From: Porphyrobacter sp. CACIAM 03H1
GTDB lineage: Bacteria; Pseudomonadota; Alphaproteobacteria; Sphingomonadales; Sphingomonadaceae
Reading direction: 5' to 3'
DNA: 64,000 nt
NCBI RefSeq assembly: GCF_002215495.1
Contig: NZ_CP021378.1
Location: 2,666,764-2,730,763 of the forward strand
A model generated the notes under the pieces. It searched no databases and was not told the origin of the DNA. It was given only the letters and a program-made list of their open reading frames with translations. Below, one piece after another: positions 17,818 to 26,925 of the stretch (its first letter is position 1; the number at the start of each line of letters is the position of its first letter). A program made the translations under genes and the position numbers.

Positions 17818-19625
17818 GTCGGATCCCGGCGCGCGAGCCAGAGGCGCTCGAGGAACCAAAGCGCCGCGCTGACCAGCAGACAGCCGAGCCACCACGGCCA
17901 TCCCGGCCCTCGCCGCTCCGGCACCTCCCCATCATGCTGCCCGCTCTGGGCGGCCGCCCAGCGGCGCGTCGCCATGGCAGTTTCGCGGGCCGTGATGCCC
18001 GCCACCGCGCCCTTGGGAAGGACGGCGAAGGCGAAGCTCCCGCCATCCTTGCGCCCGTCCTCAGCGATGCCATGCACCCCTGCCTGCTGCGGCCAGAAGG
18101 CGGCGCAGCCGCGCGACCCGGCATCGGGATCGAGCACGAGCGCCACCGTCTTGCCGTCAGCCCCCGTCACCCTAGCCGGTCCGGCAAGGCCGCAGATCGC
18201 GATCCGCTCTCCCTCGTACACCAGCGGCGGCAAGTCGGGCCGGAACGCGCCCTCGGCCCGTGCGACCGCGCTCACCGTGTCGCTCCACCACTGGAAATAG
18301 CGTTCGGCCTGCCCGTTGAGGACGAGCGCGAAGCTGTTGGCCAGCGTCCAGATTGCGACCCTCCCCTGCCCGCGCGGCTGCCACCCGGCGAGCAGCGCAC
18401 CGTCGGCATCGCGCACGGCGGGCACCAGCGCAGGCCCGCCGCGCAGCTGCCAGCTGCCGAGTTCGGGCGCGGGGTCCTCGAAGCTGTTGAGTTCGGCCGG
18501 AACATCCTCCGGCCCGGGTCCGCGCTGCACCGCGAGTGCCTCGGCATCGGCGGCAAGCGGCGGCAGCGACACCGCAGCGACTTCGCCGCCACCCTCGACA
18601 GCGAGCCCGAGACCGCGCCAGCTTTCGCGCGAGGCAGCGGTCGCAGGGGCGGTCATGCGGATGACGACGCCGAGCCCCCCCGCGACGGCACTTGCGAGCG
18701 TCGCGCGCGCGCCGCTTCCCATCGCGAGCAACGAACGGTCGTCGATGATCGCCACGTCGAGATCGCGCAAGGTCGCGGCATCAAGGCGCACTCCCGCATC
18801 GCCCAGATCGACCCCGCCCCCTGCTTCAAGGCGGCTCTGGAGGTCGATGCCGGAGTCCTCGGCCCAGCGGCGCAGATACTTGGCCTCGGGCGAAGGTGCG
18901 CCGACCAGAAGCACGCGCAGAGGTTCGGGCGCCTCCAGCGTGCGCAGCGGCACGGGCGTGTCCGAGACGATCTTCCGGTCGGCTCCGCGCAGCCGCAAGG
19001 TGAAGAACGCAAGGCCGGGTGCGCGTGCGGTGCTGCCGAGGGTGAAAGCCCCGTCAGGCGCGATGGCCCGGCTGTCGACGCGGCGTCCGGCAGGATCGAG
19101 CAGCTCGGCTGTCCCGCCGGCCAGCCCTGCCGCCTCTCCCGCCAGCGCGAACACCGAACCCGCCGGCGTATCGGCGGGGGGATCGAGCCGCACCAGCCCC
19201 CGCAGATCGGGCAAGGGAGAGAAGCTCACCGGCAGGCCCGCATCCGCCTCACGATCGCGCGCGACAAGACCGCGACCGACGATCCGCAGGCGTTGCACCT
19301 GGCGGTGGCGGCGCAGCGCGGTGGCGAGATCGGGCACCCGTTCGGCTCCGGCCAGCGCCGGTGCCTCGGGCAGGGCCACGAGCTTCTCGCCCGGCCCCGC
19401 CCGCGTTCCCGCCGGGGTCTCGGCGGTGGCGACCACAAGGGTCTCCCCGCCGACCGGCAGGTGTGGCGGAAACAGGGCGAGATAGAGCAGAGCGCCGCTG
19501 GCGAGGCTCAGCACCGCCAGCGCCGCCGCACGGGCATCGCGGCGGCGCCACAGCAGGCGAAGCGCCGCCACCAGCGCGCCGGCCGCGATCAGCACCGCGG
19601 CGAGGGTTTCGGGCGTCGCGGTCAC
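17814..19625 (-). CDS. membrane-anchored glutamine-amidotransferase-like protein, last gene of the MoxR/Bat operon
   Basis: A 603-residue protein with two N-terminal membrane helices (about residues 8-50), a large periplasmic-looking middle and one C-terminal helix (about 573-593). The central part has RVLLVGAPSPEAKYLRRWAE near 270 and VAIIDDRSLLAMGSGARATL near 310, which resembles the class I glutamine-amidotransferase-like domain found in proteins linked to DUF58/MoxR clusters. I see no convincing catalytic Cys-His pair, so it is probably not an enzyme. The GTG start at 19625 overlaps the upstream DUF4175 stop by 4 bp; the frame also stays open 29 codons upstream. It is the terminal gene of the tldD-to-here operon. 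Confidence 0.65.
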   Translation of the reverse strand: MTATPETLAAVLIAAGALVAALRLLWRRRDARAAALAVLSLASGALLYLALFPPHLPVGGETLVVATAETPAGTRAGPGEKLVALPEAPALAGAERVPDLATALRRHRQVQRLRIVGRGLVARDREADAGLPVSFSPLPDLRGLVRLDPPADTPAGSVFALAGEAAGLAGGTAELLDPAGRRVDSRAIAPDGAFTLGSTARAPGLAFFTLRLRGADRKIVSDTPVPLRTLEAPEPLRVLLVGAPSPEAKYLRRWAEDSGIDLQSRLEAGGGVDLGDAGVRLDAATLRDLDVAIIDDRSLLAMGSGARATLASAVAGGLGVVIRMTAPATAASRESWRGLGLAVEGGGEVAAVSLPPLAADAEALAVQRGPGPEDVPAELNSFEDPAPELGSWQLRGGPALVPAVRDADGALLAGWQPRGQGRVAIWTLANSFALVLNGQAERYFQWWSDTVSAVARAEGAFRPDLPPLVYEGERIAICGLAGPARVTGADGKTVALVLDPDAGSRGCAAFWPQQAGVHGIAEDGRKDGGSFAFAVLPKGAVAGITARETAMATRRWAAAQSGQHDGEVPERRGPGWPWWLGCLLVSAALWFLERLWLARRDPT

Positions 19626-21760
19626 CGCAGGGCCTCGAGATATCGGCGTCCGAGCGCCCCGCCATCGGGGCGGCGGCGGACTGCGGCGGGCGGGCGGGTG
19701 AGCACCGTCCATAGCTGCCCGCGCAGTTTATCGCGAAGGCTCCGAGAGGCCGGTGCGCCGCGCACCGCGTCGATTGCCGCCAGCACCGCCAGCGGGTCGC
19801 GGATCCGCCCGCTGTTGGCGCGCACCCAGCCTTCCAGCCCGTCGAGGTCGATCGCCCCGGGCTGCGACAGCGCCCGCCACGCGGTGGCCGGAACCGCATC
19901 CTCGATCGCGAAGGGGGTAAGGCTCGCGCCACCGCCGACGATCCCTTCGCGCTTTCCGGTCATCCGCCGCGCCTGGTCGATCGGCGGCTGCCGCGATCCG
20001 ATCTTCGGCAGGTAGATGCGGGTCGCCTGCTGAACCTGCTTGATGTAGTCGAGCGCCCTGTTCTCGAAGGGCAGCGCCGCCTCCGGCCGGCCCGATCGCA
20101 GGTTGAGTTCGGCCTCCCACATCGCATCCAGCGCCGCCTTGAGCAGCGTGCGCGTGTCCGGATCGAGCAGCGTTGCCGCCTCGCTCTCGTCATGGACATG
20201 GCCATACTCGGCGGTGATGTTGCCGAGATCGCCGAACACCGGGCTTTCGGTCTCCGACCCATGATCGTGCCCGTCGCCCGGATGGTGGCCGTGATCGTGA
20301 CCGTCGCCGTCGTAATGCTCGCCTTGGTCGGCCGCATCCTTGTCCGCAGTCGGCATCGGCGGCCTCGGCGTCTCCTCGGCCTCCATCCCGACGAATTGGC
20401 CGTAGCGCAGGCGGAGCAGCCGCTGGTCGACCCCGATGGTGTCGGAACGCACGAGGAATTCGTCGGCGGACAGGCTGCGGCGCTGCCGGATCAGCGCCTC
20501 GGTGTCGATGATCACCTGCCGCTGGCTGCGGAAATAGGCGGGCATGACCTGCTTGGCCATGAGGTCGAGCCCCTCGGCCTGGGGTGGCTCGGGGATAGGA
20601 TAGCGCAGGATCACGCCCGGCCCGCGCACCATCTGTGGACCGGGGGCGCGGGTGTCGGCGACGGTCAACTGCGCCACCAGATCGCTCCCCGGCTGGAGCC
20701 CGAAATCGGCAAGCGGCAGGTCGATGACGAAGCGCCGGCGTTTCGGATCGCCGGTGCCGGTGACGGTCCGGCTGCGCTCGGTGAAGGTCACGTTCTCGCC
20801 TTCGCCGATGGCGGTGGTGAGGGTGAGGCGGGCGAGCCGGTCGACCGCGTAATCGTCGCTCGCCTCGAACACCACGCGCCAGTTGCGCTGCCCGGGCTTC
20901 ATCATGACGAGACCCGAGGCGGGCTCAACCACCCGCACCTGCGGCGGTTCGTCGGCGACGGGTTCGAGCCGGTGCGCCGGCTGCGCGGCGCGCATGCCTT
21001 CGGCGGTGACCCGGTAGAGCGCTGGCACGTCGAGCCGCAGCGCGCCCGTCCACCCGTCCCCGCCCTGCGCCAGCGGGAGGCGCTGGCCGCCCACCAGCTG
21101 CAACGCGGCGGACGAGGGCTGCGGCGCGAAGGCAAACGTCCATTCGATCCGCGAACCGGCGGGCGCACGGACATCGAGGCCCGTCGCATACCGCGGCGCA
21201 AGGCCGGTATAGGCGGGCGGCACGATGCGGATACGCTGGCCGGTGAGGCGCGGCTCGCCCGGTGCTGCTGCGGTCACGGCGGTGACGGGCGCGAGCGGCG
21301 GCGGCGCCTCGGCGCGCGCCTGCCAGACGAGGATGCCTGCGACCGCCGCAAGTCCCAGCGCCCACACCACGGCAATGCGCCGCCGCGACCAGTCCTCGGC
21401 GAGGGCGGCGGGGTCGAGCGCGTCAATGCGGGCGGCGATGCGTTCCGCCTGAAGCCGCTGGAGCGGGCCGAGATCGGCCTCCACGAAGACCAGCGCGGCG
21501 CTGTCCTCTAACGCGGCGTCGCGGGCATCGAGGCGGCGCACCAGCCAGTCACGGTCGAAGCGGCGGGCGATGCGAACCGCCTGCCAGCCGAGCGCGAAAC
21601 CGCCCGCCCCCAGCGCTGCCGCCGCTGCGAGCGGGCCCGCCATCGCCCAGCCCGCCGCGGCGAGCACCAGCACCGGCGGCCCCCACACCAGCAGGGTGTC
21701 GAGCACGGCGCGGCGGCGCGCGGGGGCGAGCCACTCCTGTGTCCGCAGCTCCCGGCTCAT
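19622..21760 (-). CDS. DUF4175-type membrane protein with histidine-rich insert
   Basis: A 712-residue protein. Two membrane helices lie near the N-terminus (about 25-65) and another near 130-150; a long periplasmic region rich in beta-type sequence follows, including APPAYTGL-like and YAVDRLARLTLT blocks typical of DUF4175 proteins of alphaproteobacteria. Around residues 475-505 there is a low-complexity stretch of His, Asp and Gly with repeated GDGHDHG units, which could bind divalent metal. The ATG at 21760 overlaps the BatA-like stop by 4 bp, and the stop overlaps the next GTG by 4 bp. Function is unknown; context places it in an envelope complex assembled with MoxR. Confidence 0.72.
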   Translation of the reverse strand: MSRELRTQEWLAPARRRAVLDTLLVWGPPVLVLAAAGWAMAGPLAAAAALGAGGFALGWQAVRIARRFDRDWLVRRLDARDAALEDSAALVFVEADLGPLQRLQAERIAARIDALDPAALAEDWSRRRIAVVWALGLAAVAGILVWQARAEAPPPLAPVTAVTAAAPGEPRLTGQRIRIVPPAYTGLAPRYATGLDVRAPAGSRIEWTFAFAPQPSSAALQLVGGQRLPLAQGGDGWTGALRLDVPALYRVTAEGMRAAQPAHRLEPVADEPPQVRVVEPASGLVMMKPGQRNWRVVFEASDDYAVDRLARLTLTTAIGEGENVTFTERSRTVTGTGDPKRRRFVIDLPLADFGLQPGSDLVAQLTVADTRAPGPQMVRGPGVILRYPIPEPPQAEGLDLMAKQVMPAYFRSQRQVIIDTEALIRQRRSLSADEFLVRSDTIGVDQRLLRLRYGQFVGMEAEETPRPPMPTADKDAADQGEHYDGDGHDHGHHPGDGHDHGSETESPVFGDLGNITAEYGHVHDESEAATLLDPDTRTLLKAALDAMWEAELNLRSGRPEAALPFENRALDYIKQVQQATRIYLPKIGSRQPPIDQARRMTGKREGIVGGGASLTPFAIEDAVPATAWRALSQPGAIDLDGLEGWVRANSGRIRDPLAVLAAIDAVRGAPASRSLRDKLRGQLWTVLTRPPAAVRRRPDGGALGRRYLEALR

Positions 21761-22899
21761 GCGGCTAACCTCCGCCGCCGGGTGGCGAGCACTCTTTCGG
21801 CGAGGAAGACGAGCGCGATCAGCACGGCGAGCCAGTCGGACAATTCGCGCGGGGGGAGTGGAAAGGGCGCTGCCCCCGTGGCGGGCGCGAAGTCTTCCGC
21901 GCGGATCCGCGCGGGTGGCGGCGCAGGGGGCGAGACCAGTTCGCGCAGGCGCGCCGGGAAGCCGGCGTCGACCAGTTCGGGCATGGCTGCGGGCTCGAGC
22001 GGGCGGGTGAAGCGTAGCAGCCGTCCTTCCCCGAGCATCCCGCCCTCCACCAGCGTCGCGCCGGTGACGCTGCGCCAGAGCGCTTCGGTCGCGGCGGGCA
22101 TGGCGATTTCGGTGTTGCTGGCGAGCAGCGCGGTTCCGCCTGCGCTCACCCAGTCGCTCACCGAGGCCGGGACCGGACCGGGGACGAGCCAGACCAGCAC
22201 GCTCCCGCGCGGGGGAAGCGCGCCATCTGTGCCGGAATCGAAGCGGGGCTTGTCGCTCCACGCTGCCGCGGCGGCGCGGAAATAGCGAACCGCGCCGGCC
22301 TGATCCTGTGCGTGGCGCACCGCCAGCGCCGGGCTTGCGGGCGCGGCGGGTTTCGCCTGCGTCTTTCCACCGTCGACGATGCGCCACGTGGCCTCGCGGG
22401 TCAGGCGCAAGGGCGCGGCGTCGACACCGGCAAGCACCGGCGGCACGAGGATCGTCAGCGGCGCGCCCTGCGGCAGTTCGGCATCGAACTGGCGGATCAG
22501 GCTGGAGACCCCGGCAGGAGGAGGCGGCGCGCCCTCGCCCACCACCGGAAAGCCCGGCGCGATCCAGCGCAGCTCCGCCTCGGGCCCCGCGGCCTGTTGC
22601 GCGGCGGCGGGGTCAACTCCGGGGGCAACCAGCACGCGCAGGGCATCGTCCTGCCACCCCAGCACCGCGGGCCGCGCCAGCAGCAAGGCGAGCAGGGCCA
22701 CCAGCAGCAGGCGCAGGGCAAGCAGCAGCCATTCGTCGAAGCGCAGTTTGCTGCGGGGCCGCGGGCGCGGATCGAGCCACCGCAGCGCAGCGAAATCGAG
22801 CGGCACTTCCTCGGTGCGGCGGCGCAGGTGGACGAGCAGCGGCACGACCAGCGCCGCCAGTGCCGCGAGACCGAGCGGGGCGAGCAGCAGCGGCGTCAC
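21757..22899 (-). CDS. BatA N-terminal domain membrane protein
   Basis: A 380-residue protein beginning with the BatA domain: a first helix (PLGLAALAALVVPLLVHL, about 6-24), the conserved DFAALRWLDPRPRPRSKLRF link and a second helix at about 60-80. The middle region resembles a degraded von Willebrand-like or amidotransferase-like module with no visible MIDAS motif, and a last helix lies near 350-370 followed by a basic tail. Such proteins accompany MoxR and DUF58 in Bat-type operons and are thought to be membrane scaffolds. GTG start at 22899 overlaps the DUF58 stop by 4 bp. Confidence 0.75.
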   Translation of the reverse strand: MTPLLLAPLGLAALAALVVPLLVHLRRRTEEVPLDFAALRWLDPRPRPRSKLRFDEWLLLALRLLLVALLALLLARPAVLGWQDDALRVLVAPGVDPAAAQQAAGPEAELRWIAPGFPVVGEGAPPPPAGVSSLIRQFDAELPQGAPLTILVPPVLAGVDAAPLRLTREATWRIVDGGKTQAKPAAPASPALAVRHAQDQAGAVRYFRAAAAAWSDKPRFDSGTDGALPPRGSVLVWLVPGPVPASVSDWVSAGGTALLASNTEIAMPAATEALWRSVTGATLVEGGMLGEGRLLRFTRPLEPAAMPELVDAGFPARLRELVSPPAPPPARIRAEDFAPATGAAPFPLPPRELSDWLAVLIALVFLAERVLATRRRRLAA

Positions 22900-23792
22900 G
22901 CTGGGGGTGCCCCGCGCCCGAAGAAGACGTGCAGCGGGCGGTCGATCGCTTCGTCGAGGACGTAGGCGGTGTGGCGGATGCTTGCTGCATCGAGCCGCTC
23001 GGCCAGCGCGGCGCGTGCCTCGGCGAAACGCGCAAGGAAGCTGTCGCGCAGGGCCTTGCCGTCGCCGACCAGCGCCGCGCCGCTCTCCTGCTCGCGGAAG
23101 CGGTAGCCGCCGTCGAAAGGAAAATCGCGCTCCTCGACGGTCAGCAGCTGCACCGCCAGCACCTCGCGCCCCGCCTTGGCGAGGCGTTCGATCATGGCGA
23201 TCCCGCCCTCGTCGAAGCAGTCGGAGAGGAACAGCACGAGGTCGTTGGGGCCGATGCGTTCCCACAGGGGTGCAAGGGTCGCGGGATCGGGGAAAGTGCC
23301 CGCGCTTTCGAGCCGCATGAGCTCGATCTGCATGCGTTCGAACTGCGCACGACCGCGGTGCGGATCAGCAACCACCAGCCCATGACCATGCAACGCGATC
23401 CATCCGAAGCGGTCACCCTGCATCAGGGCCAGCTGCGCGGTGCACAGCGCCAGCAGCCGCGCCGCATCCATCCGCGACCAGTCGGGCCGCGCGCGGTCGG
23501 CCTGGCCCATCGAGGCGCTGGCGTCGATCAGCAGCCACACCGCGATCGGGCTTTCCTCCTCGGCCTCGCGAACGAAGAACTTGTCCGATCGGGCGAACAG
23601 CTTCCAGTCGATCCGGCGCGGCTCGTCACCCGGCTCGTAGGCGCGGTACTGCGCGAATTCGAGGCCCGCACCCTTGTTGCGGCTGTGGTGCATGCCGAAG
23701 CCGCGGTCGCCCATGTCGCGCCGGGTGCGCAAGGCAAGCCGCTTCAACCGGCTGCGCACCTCGGGCGGAATCGTCAGCGGCGGGCGCGCCAT
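22896..23792 (-). CDS. DUF58 protein with von Willebrand-type MIDAS
   Basis: A 298-residue soluble DUF58 protein. The family hallmark YRAYEPGDEPRRIDWKLFAR spans about residues 49-68, and a MIDAS-type DASAS sequence (residues 90-94) heads a VWA-like fold that should bind Mg2+ and a partner protein. DUF58 proteins are the usual partners of MoxR ATPases in maturation or stress-related complexes. Length is normal. It starts 3 bp after the moxR stop and overlaps the BatA-like gene by 4 bp, as expected for a stoichiometric complex. The target of the complex is unknown. Confidence 0.86.
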   Translation of the reverse strand: MARPPLTIPPEVRSRLKRLALRTRRDMGDRGFGMHHSRNKGAGLEFAQYRAYEPGDEPRRIDWKLFARSDKFFVREAEEESPIAVWLLIDASASMGQADRARPDWSRMDAARLLALCTAQLALMQGDRFGWIALHGHGLVVADPHRGRAQFERMQIELMRLESAGTFPDPATLAPLWERIGPNDLVLFLSDCFDEGGIAMIERLAKAGREVLAVQLLTVEERDFPFDGGYRFREQESGAALVGDGKALRDSFLARFAEARAALAERLDAASIRHTAYVLDEAIDRPLHVFFGRGAPPA

Positions 23793-23795
23793 CGG

Positions 23796-24816
<1,021 letters not shown>

Positions 24817-24833
<17 letters not shown>

Positions 24834-25554
24834 ACATGATGATGTTCACCCCGAAACGGGTGTTGTCCTCGGCGAGAAAGCGCTTGTTGCGCCAGTCGTA
24901 GTCCCACTCGCAGCCGTAGTCCTTGTTGCTGTAGAGCACGCCCAGACGGCCGTTGATGGTGATCCCCTTGAGGTAGTCGTGAATGAGGTCGTCGCCCCAG
25001 CCGTTCAATTCGAATGAGGTCGCGGGCGGGCCGTCGAACTTGAAGAAGCTCGAATAGAGCGGGTGGGTGTTTGGCAGCTTCTTCATCGCCTCGGCCCCGA
25101 AGATCCCCGCCATCTGCGCCTCGAAGGACTTGGCGAACAGCCCGTCGATGTCGTGGTTGCAATCATCGACGAAGACGAAGCCGCCGTTCCTGACGTAGCG
25201 TTCGAAATTGCGGCGCTCGGCCTCGGAGAACTCGACCGCCTTGTGCCCGGAGAGATAGCAGAAGGGCGCCGAGAGCATCCGCGGATCTTCGAGCGCCACG
25301 ACATGCTCCTCAGGATCGACGCGCAAGGTGGTGTAGTCGATCAGCGAGGTGATGAGGTTCGCCGGCATGCGCTGGTCGACGTTCCAATCGCCCGAATTGT
25401 ACTTGAGCCGGGTGAACCAGAAGTCGTAGCCGCCCGCCGCCGCACCGCCGGGACGGCGCTGGGCGGAAGCAGGCAGCGCCCCCGCCGCCGCAGCGGTCAG
25501 CGCACCTGCCGCCAGGCGCAGAAAGCGGGCGCGGGTGATTGCCGTCCGGTTCAC
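24817..25554 (-). CDS. DUF4159 protein with export signal
   Basis: A 245-residue DUF4159 protein. The N-terminus, TRARFLRLAAGALTAAAAG up to PASAQ, is an export signal with an arginine-rich start resembling a Tat signal without the perfect twin arginine. The mature part carries the family features FWFTRLKYNSGDWNVDQ, LSGHKAVEFSEAERRNFERY, FVFVDDCNHDIDG and YSNKDYGCEWDYDWRN. In many alphaproteobacteria this domain is fused behind a BatA domain in one protein; here it stands alone while a BatA-like protein is encoded separately downstream. It lies 26 bp after tldE and before moxR in the operon. Confidence 0.8.
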
Positions 25555-25580
25555 GCGCGCCCTGCCTTCATGCTGCGGCC

Positions 25581-26903
25581 TCAGACCGCGTCCGACAGCG
25601 AGGTGAAGGTGAAGTCCCGCACCTTGAGCGGCGGGACCATCAGGTTGCCGCCCTCGACGCGCACCGAGCGGCCCATTTCCTCGATGTTGTTGAGCATGAT
25701 CACCGGGCTTTCGTTGAAGCGGAAGTTCTTGATCGGATACTTCAGCTGCCCGTTCTCGATGTAGAAGGTGCCGTCACGGGTGAGGCCGGTGAGCAGCACG
25801 GTCTGCGGGTCGACCATGCGGATGTACCAGGTGCGGGTCACGAGAATGCCGCGTTCGGTGCCGGCGATCAGGTCGGCGGTCGACTTGGTGCCGCCTTCCA
25901 TGATCGTGTTGCCCCAGCCCGCGGTTTCGGGCTTGCCCTGCTTGGCGGCCCAGTAGCGCGAGTATTCGAGGTTCGCGAGCTTGCCCTGATCGATGATCTT
26001 GACGCGTTCGCGCGGCAGGCCGTCGCCGTCCCACGGCAGCACCGGCACGACCGGGTGCCAGGGATCGGTGTACATGTTGACCCGGGGGTCCATGATCTGC
26101 TCGCCGATCTTGTTCCCGCCGCCCTGCTTGCTGAGGAAGCTGCGCCCTTCGTCGGCCGAGCGGGCGCTGAAGAAGTTCAGCATGAAGCTGACGAGGCCCG
26201 AGACCGCCGCGGGCTCGAGGATGACGGTGTACTTGCCCGGCTCCAGAGCGCGCGCATCGACCGAGGCGGCCGCCTTGCGCATCGCGATCTGCACGTCGGC
26301 GGCGGCATCGAAGCTGGCGATGTCCTTGACGTTGCTCGCCACCCAGCCCGACCCGCGCCCGTCCTCGGTGCGCACCGTGCAGGTGTAGTCGGCGACGGTC
26401 GACTTCTGGTAGCCGAAATTGCCGTTGGAATTGGCGTGGGCGAAGAAGGTGTGCCCGTCCTCGAGGAAGCCCGCCGCGATCAGCCCGCGTTCGCGGCACG
26501 GCAGGATCGAGGCCTCGGCGATCTTCGCGCGCGCCTCGGCGGTGAGCGCCGCGGTCGCCTCGCTGAAGGTCTCGGTCGGCCGGTAGGTCTGCTTGGCGAC
26601 CGGCGGCATGTATTCCGGGTTCTCCGGCGCGAGCTTCGCAAGGTCCTCGGCGCGGCGCACCACGCGTTCGAGCGAGGCGTCGTCGAACTGGTTGATCGAG
26701 GCCGTGCCCACGCGCTTGCCGAAGGCGACCTCGACGCCGAGCTGCACGTCGTCGACGATGCCCGAGGTGGAGATGTCGTTGCGGGCGAAGCGGACGTTGC
26801 CCTGGATGCCGCCGCCGAGCGTCGCGACGGTGTGGTCGGCGGTCGAGAAGCCGATCACCTTGTCGAGAATGGCCTTGGCTTCGCTTTCCGAAAGGATGCT
26901 CAT
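25581..26903 (-). CDS. TldE/PmbA-like peptidase subunit
   Basis: A 440-residue TldD/PmbA-family protein lacking the HExxxH zinc motif, so it corresponds to the TldE (PmbA) non-catalytic partner of the TldD-TldE heterodimer. Recognisable blocks are VATLGGGIQGNVRFARND near residue 27, KYTVILEPAAVSGLVSFM near 223 and the C-terminal ILVTRTWYIRMVDPQTVLLT. In E. coli the pair cleaves unfolded peptides such as the microcin B17 leader and the CcdA antitoxin. No signal peptide is seen, unlike the partner. It lies 22 bp after tldD. The true substrate in this organism is unknown. Confidence 0.84.
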   Translation of the reverse strand: MSILSESEAKAILDKVIGFSTADHTVATLGGGIQGNVRFARNDISTSGIVDDVQLGVEVAFGKRVGTASINQFDDASLERVVRRAEDLAKLAPENPEYMPPVAKQTYRPTETFSEATAALTAEARAKIAEASILPCRERGLIAAGFLEDGHTFFAHANSNGNFGYQKSTVADYTCTVRTEDGRGSGWVASNVKDIASFDAAADVQIAMRKAAASVDARALEPGKYTVILEPAAVSGLVSFMLNFFSARSADEGRSFLSKQGGGNKIGEQIMDPRVNMYTDPWHPVVPVLPWDGDGLPRERVKIIDQGKLANLEYSRYWAAKQGKPETAGWGNTIMEGGTKSTADLIAGTERGILVTRTWYIRMVDPQTVLLTGLTRDGTFYIENGQLKYPIKNFRFNESPVIMLNNIEEMGRSVRVEGGNLMVPPLKVRDFTFTSLSDAV

Positions 26904-26925
26904 GATCTGTGTCTCCTGCGCGCGC

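Noticed and set aside
17640..20015. Plus-strand open frame of about 790 codons opposite the end of the MoxR/Bat operon
   Set aside because: No recognisable domain, arginine- and proline-rich, and fully antisense to coding sequence with 4-bp coupled starts and stops.
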